Shown: positions 17,452-27,182, counted from the first letter of the stretch. The stretch: 63,086 nt of DNA from Dactylosporangium sp. AC04546 (GCF_022095675.1 NZ_JAHYSG010000074.1:1-63086); one strand, 5' to 3'. The notes: generated by a model from the sequence alone, not told the origin. Numbers and translations: made by a program.

Positions 17452-17991
17452 TTAGGCGCGGTCGACCCAGGAGCGGTACCGCGTCCCGTCCACGTTGTCC
17501 AGATAGTACTCGCGCATGTCGGCCCGCGTGACGAACACGGCGGCGAAGATCAGCAGCGCGGCGGCCAGCAGCCCGGCGATCCCGTGGAACGTGACGTACC
17601 AGCCCGGGACGGCCTGCGCATACTCGTCGCGCATCTGCTGCGGCTCCTCGCCGGTCGGGGCGACCGCCCACTCCGGCCCGCCGACCAGCCCGCAGAGCAG
17701 GGCCAGCGCGATCAGCGGCCCGAGCGTCCACAGGGCCACCCGCACCTTGTTCGACGGCGTGCGCACGACCAGCACGAGCACCCCGACGATGACCGCTCCG
17801 ACCGCGGTCACGACCAGGTTGTTGGCCATGTCGATGCGCACCTGGTGCAGCTGCTGTTCCGAGACCATCCGCAGGTCGAGGCGGGACAGGTTGATGAGTG
17901 CCGCCGCGGACAGCGCGACATCGACGGCGAGCAGCAGCGCCGACGCGCCGATCGTCGCGTACACCAGCCGAACCTGCCCCCGCACGTCCAT
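17452..17991 (-). CDS. Four-helix integral membrane protein of unknown function
   Basis: 179 residues with four predicted helices (about 10-35, 58-80, 85-108 and 130-155). The loop between helices three and four is acidic (APTGEEPQQMRDEYAQ). The C-terminus (RADMREYYLDNVDGTRYRS) is cytoplasmic if the N-terminus is inside. No family recognised. The ATG at 17991 is preceded by TACGGT exactly six bases away (17998-18003), indicating leaderless expression. It is followed after nine bases by the PH-like membrane protein gene. Confidence 0.75.
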   Translation of the reverse strand: MDVRGQVRLVYATIGASALLLAVDVALSAAALINLSRLDLRMVSEQQLHQVRIDMANNLVVTAVGAVIVGVLVLVVRTPSNKVRVALWTLGPLIALALLCGLVGGPEWAVAPTGEEPQQMRDEYAQAVPGWYVTFHGIAGLLAAALLIFAAVFVTRADMREYYLDNVDGTRYRSWVDRA

Positions 17992-18085
17992 GCCGACACC
18001 GTAGCGGGAGACATGGCGGTGGTCATACCCACTTTCTCACTCGGGAAAATGGACAGCGGGCCGACCGGTCGGCAGACTTCTGCGG

Positions 18086-18988
18086 ATGGACCCCGTGATG
18101 GCCCTGGCCGGGCTCGGCGTCGGCGTGATCGTCGGACTCACCGGCATGGGCGGTGGCGCGCTGATGACGCCGATCCTGGTGCTGTTCTTCGGCGTGCCCC
18201 CGCTCGCGGCGGTCTCCAGCGACCTGGCGGCGAGCGCAGTGATGAAGCCGTTCGGCGGCTGGGTCCACGCCCGCCGGGGCACCGTGAACTGGGCGCTGGT
18301 GCGCTGGCTGTGCCTGGGCAGCGTGCCGAGCGCGTTCGCCGGGGTGCTGCTCATGCGGGCACTCGGCGGCGGCGACAGCGTGCAGCAGGTCGTGAAGGTC
18401 GCGCTCGGGGTCGCGCTGCTGCTCGCGGTGGGCGGCCTGCTGTACAAGACCTACAGCCGCCGGTCGACGCAGGCCACCGGCGCGATCACGGACGTCAAGG
18501 TGCGGCCGGTGCCCACCGTGCTGCTCGGCGCGCTCGGCGGCCTCGTCGTGGGCATGACGTCCGTCGGCTCCGGATCGCTCATCATCGTGATCCTGCTCGC
18601 GCTGTACCCCATGCTGCGCGCGAACGACCTCGTCGGTACCGACCTGGTGCAGGCCATACCGCTCGTGGCGGCGGCGGCCCTGGGCCACGCGATCTTCGGT
18701 GACCTCCAGCTGGACCTGGCCGGGGCGGTGCTGCTCGGCTCGGTGCCGGGCGTGCTGATCGGCGCCCGGCTGTCGTCGCGGGCGCCGGCCGGCGTGGTCC
18801 GGGCGGCGCTGATCATCGTGCTGCTCGCGAGCGCCCTGAAGCTCTTCGACGTCCCGACCGTCCCGGTGCTGGCGATCGTCGGCGTCGCCGTCGCGCTGGC
18901 GGTCTTCGAGGGCTGGCGCCGCTCCCGTACCGGGCCGACGGCCGCCGCGATCGCAGCGCAGGAAACCGGCGTCCAAACACGCCGGTAA
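18086..18988 (+). CDS. TauE/SafE-family anion permease
   Basis: 300 residues with eight or so membrane helices in two repeats. Each begins with the family Gly-rich motif: GVIVGLTGMGGGALMTPIL (about 13-31) and GLVVGMTSVGSGSLIIVIL (about 153-171). The family exports sulfite, sulfoacetate or other organic anions. No metabolic partner gene is nearby. Start ATG at 18086; an in-frame ATG at 18098 is possible. No ribosome binding site is evident. Divergent from the membrane-protein pair at 16783-17991. Confidence 0.88.
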   Translation: MDPVMALAGLGVGVIVGLTGMGGGALMTPILVLFFGVPPLAAVSSDLAASAVMKPFGGWVHARRGTVNWALVRWLCLGSVPSAFAGVLLMRALGGGDSVQQVVKVALGVALLLAVGGLLYKTYSRRSTQATGAITDVKVRPVPTVLLGALGGLVVGMTSVGSGSLIIVILLALYPMLRANDLVGTDLVQAIPLVAAAALGHAIFGDLQLDLAGAVLLGSVPGVLIGARLSSRAPAGVVRAALIIVLLASALKLFDVPTVPVLAIVGVAVALAVFEGWRRSRTGPTAAAIAAQETGVQTRR

Positions 18989-19097
18989 TGTCTGCTTTGT
19001 CCCGCGCTATCCGTGCAAGATCGCGACATCAGGGACGAGACGGCCGCGAAACAGGCAGAATCACGGTGACTGTGCTGACTGAGCTAGGAGTTCCCTG

Positions 19098-20738
19098 ATG
19101 TCTCGGCTCAACCATCTGCCCGAGTGGGCGGCGCTCGCCAAGCACCGCGCCGAGCTCGGAGAGGTGCACCTGCGCGACCTCTTCGCCGCCGACGCGGACC
19201 GCGGCCGGCGCTACTCGCTGCAGGTCGGCGACCTCTACCTCGACTACGCCAAGCACCTCGTCACCGACGAGACCCTCACGCTGCTGCGGGACCTGGCCGC
19301 CGCCCGGCGGGTGGCCGGGCTGCGCGACGCCATGTTCCACGGCGATAAGATCAACTTCACCGAGCACCGGGCCGTGCTCCACGTCGCCCTCCGTGCGCCC
19401 CGCGACGCCGTGATCGAGGTCGACGGCGATAACGTCGTGCCGAAGGTCCACGCCGTCCTCGACCGCATGGCGGCCTTCGCCGATCGCATTCGCGAAGGTG
19501 CGTGGAATGGCCACACCGGAGAGCGGATCACCACGATCGTCAACATCGGCATCGGCGGCTCCGACCTCGGACCGGCGATGGCGTACGAGGCCCTGCGCGC
19601 GTACACCGACCGCGGCCTCACCTTCCACTTCGTCTCCAACGTCGACGGCGCCGACCTGCACGAGGCCCTGCGCGCGTCCGACCCGGCGACGACGCTGTTC
19701 ATCATCTCCTCGAAGACCTTCACCACGATCGAGACCATCACCAACGCGACCGCGGCCCGCCGCTGGCTCATCGAGCGGCTCGGCGACGAGTCCGCGGTGG
19801 CCAAGCACTTCGTCGCGGTGTCCACCAACGCCGGCGAGGTCGCCAAGTTCGGCATCGACACGGCGAACATGTTCGAGTTCTGGGACTGGGTCGGCGGCCG
19901 CTACTCGTACGATTCGGCCATCGGGCTGTCGCTGATGATCGCCCTCGGCCCGGCCGGCTTCCGCCAGATGCTCGACGGGTTCCACCTCATGGACGAGCAC
20001 TTCCGCACCGCCCCGCCCGAGCAGAACGCGCCGCTGCTGCTGGGCCTGCTCGGCATCTGGTACCGCGACTTCCACGACGCGCAGACGCACGCCGTCCTGC
20101 CGTACAGCCACTACCTGTCGCGGTTCACCGCCTACCTCCAGCAGCTCGACATGGAGTCCAACGGCAAGTCCGTCGCCCGCGACGGCAAGCCCGTCGAGTG
20201 GGAGACCGGCCCGATCGTCTGGGGCACGCCCGGCACCAACGGCCAGCACGCCTACTACCAGCTCATCCATCAGGGCACCGCGCTCATCCCGGCCGACCTC
20301 ATCGGCTTCGCCCGCCCGGTCGCCGAGCTCGCCGGCGACACCGGCCTCGACGGCCAGCACGACCTGCTGATGGCCAACATGTTCGCGCAGGGCCAGGCCC
20401 TCGCGTTCGGCAAGCCGGCCGAGCAGGTCGCCGCCGAGGGCGTGGCCGGCGAGGAGGTGCCGCACCGCACGTTCCGCGGCAACCGCCCGACCACGACGAT
20501 CCTGGCCGGCGAGCTGAACCCGTCGGTGCTCGGCCAGCTCATCGCGCTGTACGAGCACAAGGTCTTCGTCCAGGGCGCGATCTGGGACATCGACTCCTTC
20601 GACCAGTGGGGCGTCGAGCTCGGCAAGGTCCTCGCCAAGCGGATCGAGCCGGCCCTCACCGAGGGCGCCGAGATCCCAGGCCTGGACTCGTCCACCTCGA
20701 CGCTCGTGGCCAGGTATCGGGCCGACCGCGGACGGTAA
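19098..20738 (+). CDS. pgi: Glucose-6-phosphate isomerase
   Basis: 546 residues, the full length of the long (E. coli/eukaryotic-like) form. Signature regions visible: [15 protein letters not shown] (phosphate loop), [17 protein letters not shown] (signature 1), [12 protein letters not shown] and [13 protein letters not shown] (signature 2 area with the catalytic His). It interconverts glucose-6-phosphate and fructose-6-phosphate in glycolysis. A TAGGAG lies seven bases before the ATG. It is a single gene; the next small membrane protein starts 23 bases later. Confidence 0.96.
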   Translation: MSRLNHLPEWAALAKHRAELGEVHLRDLFAADADRGRRYSLQVGDLYLDYAKHLVTDETLTLLRDLAAARRVAGLRDAMFHGDKINFTEHRAVLHVALRAPRDAVIEVDGDNVVPKVHAVLDRMAAFADRIREGAWNGHTGERITTIVNIGIGGSDLGPAMAYEALRAYTDRGLTFHFVSNVDGADLHEALRASDPATTLFIISSKTFTTIETITNATAARRWLIERLGDESAVAKHFVAVSTNAGEVAKFGIDTANMFEFWDWVGGRYSYDSAIGLSLMIALGPAGFRQMLDGFHLMDEHFRTAPPEQNAPLLLGLLGIWYRDFHDAQTHAVLPYSHYLSRFTAYLQQLDMESNGKSVARDGKPVEWETGPIVWGTPGTNGQHAYYQLIHQGTALIPADLIGFARPVAELAGDTGLDGQHDLLMANMFAQGQALAFGKPAEQVAAEGVAGEEVPHRTFRGNRPTTTILAGELNPSVLGQLIALYEHKVFVQGAIWDIDSFDQWGVELGKVLAKRIEPALTEGAEIPGLDSSTSTLVARYRADRGR

Positions 20739-20761
20739 AAACCGCGCTATCGTCGGGACAT

Positions 20762-21238
20762 GTGATCTCCGACCGCCAGCTCGACGAGCTGGGGCCAGCC
20801 GCGCGGGCCGACCTGGCCCGCCGGCTCGCCGCCTTCCCGCCGCCGGTGCGCACGCTGGCGCAGGAGCGCGCCCGCCTGCGGTTCATCGTCGTGGCGGCCA
20901 TCGCCAGCGTGGTCATGATCCCGTGGATCGCGATACTGGCCGCGACGCTGCCCCCGCGGTACCTCGCCGGACACTGGCGGGTCACCTGGGTCGGCTTCGA
21001 CCTCGTGCTCGGCGCGGCCCTCGCCGTCACCGCCTGGGCCGCCCTGCGCCGCCGGCGGATCGTCATCCTGGCCGCCGCCGTGAGCGGCTCGCTGCTCGCC
21101 TCCGACGCCTGGTTCGACATCATGACGGCGTCCGGCCCCGAGCGCTGGGTGAGCATCGCGACCGGGGTCTTCGTCGAGCTGCCGCTGGCGGGCTGGCTGT
21201 TCTTCGTCGCCCACCACCTGGTCAAGCGCCGGGCCTGA
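20762..21238 (+). CDS. Small four-helix membrane protein
   Basis: 158 residues from GTG at 20762 (MISDRQLDELGPAARADLARRL). A cytoplasmic amphipathic N-terminus of about 45 residues precedes four membrane helices (FIVVAAIASVVMIPWIAIL; FDLVLGAALAVTAWAAL; IVILAAAVSGSLLASDAWF; and VFVELPLAGWLFFVAHHLV). The segment SDAWFDIMTASG between helices three and four is seen in unnamed actinobacterial membrane proteins. TATCGT lies eight bases upstream, so the mRNA has at most a tiny leader. Function unknown. Confidence 0.75.
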   Translation: MISDRQLDELGPAARADLARRLAAFPPPVRTLAQERARLRFIVVAAIASVVMIPWIAILAATLPPRYLAGHWRVTWVGFDLVLGAALAVTAWAALRRRRIVILAAAVSGSLLASDAWFDIMTASGPERWVSIATGVFVELPLAGWLFFVAHHLVKRRA

Positions 21239-21241
21239 CCG

Positions 21242-21973
21242 TCACGGGCCGGGGCGGCGATCCAGCTGTACCGTGGCGGCTCCTCCGTCGACCTGCAGCG
21301 CGTAACGGTCGGTGGCGGTGGCCCAGCCGGCCCCGGCGACGACCGTGCCCGCGGTGAGGTTCTGCTTGGCCTGGTCGTCGAGGCGCATCTCGCCGACCGT
21401 GCAGGCGGCGCCGAGGGTGAGCTGGGCCGGCGGGCCGTTCGGGGCGTGCACCGCCAGGCGGCCGACGCCACCGACGCGGATCGGCATGGTGCCCTCCGGC
21501 TTCGGCACGGTGACCTCCAGCTCCTGCACGCCGGCGACCACGTCGATGCCGGCCAGGCGGCCGGTGGCGAAGTCGACCACCTGGCGCAGCCCGCCGCCGG
21601 CCAGCTTGAGCTGCCAGCGGACGGTGTTGTTGAGGTACACGTGCACCGTGGCCTGCCCGGCGATCTCGGTGCCGGTGAGGCTGAGCTTGATCGTCTGCCC
21701 GGCGTCCTCGACGACCGGCTCGACCCGGCTGCCCGGCAGGGTGGAGGCGCGGTACAGGTACCCCTCCATCGCCTCGCTGTGGATGACCACCGACTCGGCG
21801 CCGCTGACCACCTCCAGCTGGACCTCCTGCCGGGCGCCCAACGTCCCGGTGACCGAGTGCACGACGTCCTGCTGCGGCGCCGGCTCGCCCGGTGTGCGCG
21901 TCACGATGACGAGCACCGCCAGGATCGCGGCGACAGAGATCAGACCGAGAGCGAAACGGAGACGCAGGGACAT
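21242..21973 (-). CDS. Membrane-anchored extracytoplasmic protein of unknown function
   Basis: 243 residues: an N-terminal signal anchor (RFALGLISVAAILAVLVIVTR) and a beta-rich external domain of about 210 residues with repeated VxGGVGRLxVHAPNG-like strands, as in adhesin/DUF2807-type beta-helices. No catalytic motif. It is convergent with the small membrane gene (three-base gap) and follows the LPMO gene on the same strand by 21 bases, so co-transcription with the LPMO is possible. No family assigned with confidence. Confidence 0.7.
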   Translation of the reverse strand: MSLRLRFALGLISVAAILAVLVIVTRTPGEPAPQQDVVHSVTGTLGARQEVQLEVVSGAESVVIHSEAMEGYLYRASTLPGSRVEPVVEDAGQTIKLSLTGTEIAGQATVHVYLNNTVRWQLKLAGGGLRQVVDFATGRLAGIDVVAGVQELEVTVPKPEGTMPIRVGGVGRLAVHAPNGPPAQLTLGAACTVGEMRLDDQAKQNLTAGTVVAGAGWATATDRYALQVDGGAATVQLDRRPGP

Positions 21974-21994
21974 CGGGCGCCCTTCAGTGACGGG

Positions 21995-23113
21995 TCAGGG
22001 ACTGGTGCAGGTGAGGGCCGGCGCGGTCGCGGGGGCCGTGCCGGTGGCGTTGAACCCGAACGAGGTGCTTGCGCCGGGCCCGAGGACGCGGTTCCAGTCG
22101 ACGTTCTTCACCGCCACGTTCGGCGGCTGGCTGACGACGGTGCCGTTCCACGGTGAGCCTTCGAAGCCCTGTCCGTTCTGGTACGTCCAGCGGACCGTCC
22201 ACCCGCTGAGGGTTCCGGTGCCGTTGTTCTTCACGGTGACCTCGGCCTGGAAATGCCCGGCCCAGCTGGACGGGACGATCTTCCAGGTCGCGGTGCAGCC
22301 GCCGGTGCCGCCGCCGGACGGCGACGCCGAGGGCGACGCCGAGGGCGAAGCCGAGGGCGACGTGGAGACCGAGGGACGCGGCGACGGCGACGACGAGACG
22401 GACGCGGAGGGTGAGGGGTTGGTGGTACCGCCGATGCCCGTCACCTCGCCGTTGCCGCCGTCGAAGACGACGTCGGAGCAGCTGAAGAAGTTCTCCTGGC
22501 TGTCCGAGCGGACCCACTGGATGTACAGGATGTGCCGCCCGGACTTGCCCGCCGGCAGGGTGGTGTTGAAGTAGTAGTAGTTGAGGCCGCCGGCCGGGCC
22601 GGACTGCGGCGGGTCGGTCGAGCTCCAGAACGACTCCAGGTCACCCCACGCGAGCGGGGTGGCCGGGTTCCAGCCGTTCTTGGTGATGTACAGGTGGAAC
22701 GTGCCGGGGTGCGCGGCCCAGTTGCTGTAGCGCAGCTGGATCGTCGACCCGGCGGTCAGGTGGGTGGTGGGCCAGTCGGTGCGGGCGGCGTTGTACGCGG
22801 CGTACTTCGTGGTGCCGGCGCCGCAGATCTGGCCGTCCGGGATGAACCCGGTGGTCCGGCCGTTGGCGTCGGAGCGAAGCACGCCGAACCAGTCGTAGAG
22901 CGGCTGCTGGCCGCCCTGGGCGACGGCGTCGGCGCACGCCGGGTTGGTGGGGATGATCTGGCCGTTGGAGCGCAGACCGTCCACATAGCACAGATAGGTG
23001 CGGCTGCCTGGGACCATCGCGACCCCGTGTGCCTGGGCCGGTGACGGCGCGACGAGCAGCGCCGCCACCAGTCCGAGCACCAGCACCGCCGCGCGTCGCG
23101 CAGTGATGAGCAA
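21995..23113 (-). CDS. Secreted AA10 lytic polysaccharide monooxygenase with CBM2
   Basis: 372 residues from a TTG at 23113, chosen because AAAGGAG lies six bases upstream. The signal peptide ends ...APSPAQA, leaving mature His1 (HGVAMVPGSRTYLC), the first ligand of the copper histidine brace. The second His is in NWAAHPGTFHLYITK. The AA10 domain (about 32-230) is followed by a Ser/Pro-rich linker (PSASPSASPSASPSG) and a family 2 carbohydrate-binding module (CTATWKIVPSSWAGHFQAEV to the end, with surface Trp). It should oxidatively cleave crystalline chitin or cellulose; CBM2 favours cellulose or chitin. A palindrome lies upstream at 23199-23219. Confidence 0.93.
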   Translation of the reverse strand: MLITARRAAVLVLGLVAALLVAPSPAQAHGVAMVPGSRTYLCYVDGLRSNGQIIPTNPACADAVAQGGQQPLYDWFGVLRSDANGRTTGFIPDGQICGAGTTKYAAYNAARTDWPTTHLTAGSTIQLRYSNWAAHPGTFHLYITKNGWNPATPLAWGDLESFWSSTDPPQSGPAGGLNYYYFNTTLPAGKSGRHILYIQWVRSDSQENFFSCSDVVFDGGNGEVTGIGGTTNPSPSASVSSSPSPRPSVSTSPSASPSASPSASPSGGGTGGCTATWKIVPSSWAGHFQAEVTVKNNGTGTLSGWTVRWTYQNGQGFEGSPWNGTVVSQPPNVAVKNVDWNRVLGPGASTSFGFNATGTAPATAPALTCTSP

Positions 23114-23198
23114 GGCGGGCTCCTTTCTCGAACAGGTACGCGCCATGTTCGGGACCGAAGCCCGTCACTGCCAAAGATGATGTTCAAACGCCGGGTAA

Positions 23199-23219
23199 AA
23201 CCGTGAAAGTTCCACGGTT
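23199..23219. promoter_or_regulatory. 21-bp palindrome upstream of the LPMO gene
   Basis: AACCGTGAAAGTTCCACGGTT is an inverted repeat centred on 23209, with nine of ten base pairs matched. It lies 86 bases before the LPMO start. It does not match the CebR consensus (TGGGAGCGCTCCCA) or the DasR consensus, nor the LacI operator at 57.2-60.9 kb. The regulator is not in the window. Confidence 0.5.
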
Positions 23220-23264
23220 ATGGATGGATCAGCTGGATCAGCTGGATCGGCGGGCGCAGCTCGC

Positions 23265-24008
23265 TCAGATCGTGAATCCGCCGTCGACGTTGACCGTCGC
23301 GCCGGTGATGTAGCGGCCGTCCGGGCTGGCCAGGAACGCCACCGCCGCGGCCACGTCCGCCGGTGCCGCGTAGTGACCGAGTGCGGTGAAGCCGTTGATG
23401 GCCTCGGCGTTCGGGCCGTCCGCCGGGTTGAGGTCGGTGTCGGTCGGGCCCGGGTTCACGAGGTTCACCGTGATGGCCCTCGGACCGAGCTCGCGCCCGA
23501 GCGCCTTCGTCAGGCCGATGAGTGCGGTCTTGCTCGTGCTGTACAGCGAGAAGCCGGGAAACACCGCGCGCTCGGCCACGTTGGAGCCGATGTTGATGAT
23601 CCGGCCGCCCGCCGACATGTGCCGGACCGCGGCCTGCGACGCCACGAACGGCGCCCGCACGTTCACCGCCACGGTCTGCTCGAAGGCGTCGAGGGTCAGC
23701 TCCTCCAGCGGCCCGAGCAGGAACGCGCCGGCGTTGTTGACGAGGATGTCGAGCCGTCCCAGCTCTCCGGCGACCTGCTCGACCGCGGTGATGACGGCCG
23801 CGGGGTCGGCGCTGTCGGCCCGCACGGCGACCGCCCGCCGCCCCTGCGCGCGGATGCCGTCGGCGACGGCCTCGGCCCGTTCCCGATTCTCCTGATATGT
23901 GATCGCGACGTCGGCCCCGTCCCCGGCGAGCCGTTCGGCAACCGCTTTCCCGATCCCGCGGCTGCCGCCCGTCACGAGCGCCACCTTGCCGCCAAGTGCG
24001 TTGTTCAT
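23265..24008 (-). CDS. SDR-family NAD(P)-dependent oxidoreductase
   Basis: 247 residues with a complete classical SDR set: TGGSRGIGKAVAERL (cofactor), NNAGAFLLGP, the catalytic Ser in INIGSNVAE, YSTSK (catalytic Tyr-Lys) and VNPGPTDTDL. The residues after beta2 (ITYQENRERAE) suggest NADP(H) preference, but this is soft. The closest habit is of 3-oxoacyl-ACP-reductase-like detoxifying enzymes. ATG at 24008 has no clear ribosome binding site. Between its start and the MITE (24009-24073) nothing else is seen. Confidence 0.88.
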   Translation of the reverse strand: MNNALGGKVALVTGGSRGIGKAVAERLAGDGADVAITYQENRERAEAVADGIRAQGRRAVAVRADSADPAAVITAVEQVAGELGRLDILVNNAGAFLLGPLEELTLDAFEQTVAVNVRAPFVASQAAVRHMSAGGRIINIGSNVAERAVFPGFSLYSTSKTALIGLTKALGRELGPRAITVNLVNPGPTDTDLNPADGPNAEAINGFTALGHYAAPADVAAAVAFLASPDGRYITGATVNVDGGFTI

Positions 24009-24073
24009 AATCTGAAGCCTGCGCCGTTTTCCCAGCCCGGTCTGGCGGCGATCGGACGCCGCGTTTCCGGGGG

Positions 24074-24243
24074 CCTAGGTCCTGTCCTGCCGATCATGTC
24101 GAGCCGAGACGGAGTCCAGGTTTCGTCTGGCGTCGCCCCGCGGAAGTCCGGCTACCGGTGTTGTAACCGGGCTTTCGCGGGGGGACGCCAGGCGGAATCT
24201 GGGCCCGTCGCAGGCCGGCATGATCGGCAGGACAGGGCCTAGG
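24074..24243. mobile_element. 170-bp MITE-like inverted-repeat element
   Basis: The ends are 25-bp inverted repeats with one mismatch: CCTAGGTCCTGTCCTGCCGA(TCATG) at 24074-24098 and its complement at 24219-24243. The interior is also palindromic (about 24115-24150 against 24170-24205), so the whole element can fold into one long hairpin. It has no coding capacity. CTAG lies at each edge (24075-24078 and 24239-24242) and may be the target duplication. It resembles IS5/IS630-type MITEs; the mobilising transposase is not in the window. Confidence 0.8.
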
Positions 24244-24245
24244 AT
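24240..24245 (+). promoter_or_regulatory. -10 element TAGGAT spanning the MITE edge
   Basis: TAGGAT uses the final bases of the element (TAGG) plus two flanking bases and ends six bases before the GTG at 24252, the spacing of leaderless promoters here. No clear -35 is seen inside the element. Confidence 0.5.
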
Positions 24246-24251
24246 GTCGGG

Positions 24252-24674
24252 GTGCTCGTCGAAGTACAGGTGAAGGTTCCGGGGCGTGGACGCGACGAAC
24301 TGCCCGTGGCGCGGATCGCGGTCGACGGCGAGCTCACGGCCGGCGAGCTGATCGACCTCGCCGTGGGGGAGCAGATCCGCCTGCTGGCCGCGGACGGGGA
24401 GCGCTGCCGCGCGGCCCTGGACCGCCAGTACCTGTCGCCGGAGGACGTCCAGGCGCAGTCCCTGACCGGCGTGGTCCGCCTGTCTCAGCCGAGCGAGACC
24501 GGCGGACCGCCGGACCCAGCCGTCGAGGCGGCCCGGGCCCGGCGCGCGTTCGAGCGGGGCGTCTTCGTCGTCTTCGCCGGCGGCCGCCAGCTCGAACGCC
24601 TCGACGACCCGGTCGCGCTCCGCCCGGACGAGCCGGTGCTGTTCCTGCGCCTGACCCCGCTCGCCGGCGGATGA
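24252..24674 (+). CDS. Small protein of unknown function, partner of the DUF4132 gene
   Basis: 140 residues (MLVEVQVKVPGRGRDELPVA). It has alternating strands, a charged middle (QPSETGGPPDPAVEAARARR) and a hydrophobic end (DEPVLFLRLTPLAGG). No family recognised. It starts nine bases beyond the MITE and has no ribosome binding site. Its stop overlaps the next ATG (ATGA), so it is translationally coupled to the DUF4132 gene and is probably its partner. Confidence 0.7.
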   Translation: MLVEVQVKVPGRGRDELPVARIAVDGELTAGELIDLAVGEQIRLLAADGERCRAALDRQYLSPEDVQAQSLTGVVRLSQPSETGGPPDPAVEAARARRAFERGVFVVFAGGRQLERLDDPVALRPDEPVLFLRLTPLAGG

Positions 24675-27161
24675 GCGCGCCGCTCGAGGTGTACCGCGAG
24701 GCGCTCGCCCAGCACCGCGCCGTCCTCGGCGACCTGCTGACCCGGGCCACCGCCGCCGACCGGTCCGCGTTACGCACGCTGGCCGCCGAGATCCGCGAGC
24801 ACATCGACGCCGGCGACCGCCAGACCGGCGGCCATCTGCGCTGGAACGTCCGAGACATCGTCGGGTCCCTCGACGCCGTGTACGACCGCACGTTCCCGGT
24901 CACCGATCCCACCGACCCGGCCGACCTGCTGGACGTGCCGTGGCCCGTCCCGGCGCGCCGCGACCTGCTGACGAAGCTCATCGACGAGCGGTGGTTCCGC
25001 CCCGAGCCCCTCGCCGACCGCGCGATCGCCGACGGTGACCTGCGCCTGCTGCACCTGGTCCTCGACAACCCGTTCCAGCCCCTGACCCCGTACGTGGCCC
25101 GCCGCGGCCTGGACGCCCTGTACTTCGTCGGCGCCCTGGACGCCGGGACGGTGGAACGCGCGTTCCGGCAGCACCGGCACCTGTGGCCGGCGATCGCGAC
25201 CGACACGGCCCCGGCCAACTGCTTGTCGTTCGTGCGGGACGTCCTGGACGAGGTCATCTGGCGGGGCGACTGGCCGGCGGGCCGGCGCTCCGAGCTGGGG
25301 CGCCCACGCGGGCTGCGGTTCGTGCTGCGCGCCCTCGACCCCGAGCGCGCCGGGCCCGACCAGGATGACGTGGCCCTGCCGCGCGCCCTCGACCACGATC
25401 CCGCCGGGTCCGACCAGGACGACGTGGTCCTGCTCGGCGGGGCGGAGCTCACCGACGCGGAACGGCTGGAGCTCGTCTCCTGGCTGGCCGCGCGACCGCG
25501 GGAGACCGCGATCCAGGCGTTCCGGCTGCGGCTGCCCGCCGGCGACGCCGAGATGATCCTGCCGGTGCTCGGCCTGGAAACGGCGATCCCGCTGTTGCGG
25601 ATCTGCCGGATCGCGGCGGTGGAAACGCGGGGCGAGGGGCAAGGACCGCGCCGTTACGACGTTGCCGAGATCCGGGACGCCGCGCAACGCGCGGGAGACG
25701 ACGGAACGCGGACGTTGCTCACGCTGACGCCCAGCGAAGCGGTCGGCGCCGCGCTCGGCACGAACCGGGCCGCGGTGGAGCAGCGGGTCAAGCACAACGC
25801 GCTCGACGGGATCGCCGCGTACGGGCTGCTGCCGCTCGCCGACGGGGAAACGGTGCTCCAGCGCTACGCGCACCTGCGGGAGATCGCCAAACGGGGCGCC
25901 CGGCTCGGCCCCAACCGGCGGCACAGTCACACCGCCGCGATCGACGTCGCGCTCGACCACCTCGCGCAGGTGGCCGGGTTCGCCGACGCCAGCCTGCTGG
26001 AACGGTTCTGCGAGGCCGGGATCGCGCAGGAAACCGCCGAACTGCGCGTCGGGCCGTACACGGCGACGGTCCGGGCCGACGGGGCCGACGCCGTCATCGA
26101 GGTCGTCAAGGCCGGCCGCCCGCTCAAGTCCGTGCCGGCCGACGTGCGCCGCGATCCCGGCTACGCCGGCCTGCGCGAGCAGCAGGAACGCCTGCGGGAC
26201 CAGGCCCGGCGGCTGCGGACCGGGTTCCTGGAACGGCTCGTCGCCACCGGCGCCACGCTGACCCCCGCCGAGCTCGAAGAGCTGCTCCGGCTCCCGTCCG
26301 GCGCGGCGATGCTGCCCGACCTGCTGTGGCTCGACGATCACGGAACGCTTGACGGCGGTCCACCCGTACCACCTCTTCGAGCGCGGCCTGCTCGCGCAGT
26401 GGCAGGCCGAGATCGTGCACCGGCGGGTCCGGCAACCGGTCAAGCAGGCGTTCCGGGAGCTGTACCTGCTGACGCCCGCGGAGCGCGAGGCTGTCACCCG
26501 CTCGGCCCGGTTCGCCGGGCACCGCGTCGACGGCAAGGTCGCCGGGCAGCTGCTGTCGGCGCGCGGCTGGACGATCCGCGACTCCTACGACGACCCCCAC
26601 GTCACCAAGCCCGCCGGCCCGGGCCTGACCGCCGCCCTGCGCTGCGAGTACCACGGCTACTTCGGCCTGGCCGACGTCCTGCTGGGAGAGCTCTCCCTGC
26701 TGCGCGACCGTGCCCCGGTGCCCCTGGAAGCCGCGCACCCGGTCGTGTCCTCCGAGCTCATGCGCGACCTGGACCTCGTGGTGTCGGTCGCCGGGACGGA
26801 CCCGGACGGGTACGCGTCGCCGCTGCAGGCGGAGAGCCGCGCCCAGCTGCTGGGCGTGCTGATCCGCGCCCTGGGACTGGCGAACGTCGATGTCGAGGGA
26901 GTGACGGCGGTCGTTCGCGGCAGCCGCGCGCGGTACCGTGTCCACCTCAACAGCGGCAGCATCCACGTGGAGCCCGGCGGCTACCTGTGCGTGGTGCCGC
27001 GCTCGTTCGGCGCGACCCGCCACGGCCGGCTGTTCCTCCCGTTCGCCGACGACGACCGGGTGACGAGCGTCGTGCTGAGCAAGGTCCTCCTCCTCGCCGA
27101 GGACGAGAAGATCACCGACGAGTCGATCCTTGCCCAGCTGCGCGCGCTGGAGCGGCGGTGA
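24671..27161 (+). pseudogene. DUF4132-family protein gene interrupted by a single-base frameshift
   Basis: The first frame (from ATG 24671) runs through helical repeats and a DUF4132-type core (ERVKH-like AVEQRVKHNALDGIAAYG; GLLPLADGETVLQRYAHL) to LLWLDDHGTL. The family's next segment, TAVHPYHLFERGLLAQWQAE ... FRELYLLTPAE ... to LNSGSIHVEPGGYLCVVP and KITDESILAQLRALERR, is in another frame from 26349 to the TGA at 27161. Removing one T at 26349-26350 (ACGCTTGAC to ACGCTGAC) restores DHGTLTAVHPYHL. Full length would be about 830 residues. It could be a true mutation, a sequencing error or, less likely, recoding. The biochemical role of DUF4132 proteins is unknown. Confidence 0.8.
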
Positions 27162-27182
27162 TCCAGCGCTGGTCGCGCGGGA

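Noticed and set aside
23223..23250. TGGATCAGC triplet repeat as a regulatory site
   Set aside because: Only three short copies between the LPMO promoter region and the SDR stop codon; too short and common to claim function.
26330..26352. Programmed ribosomal frameshift in the DUF4132 gene
   Set aside because: No slippery heptamer is seen at the junction; a single extra T explains the break more simply.
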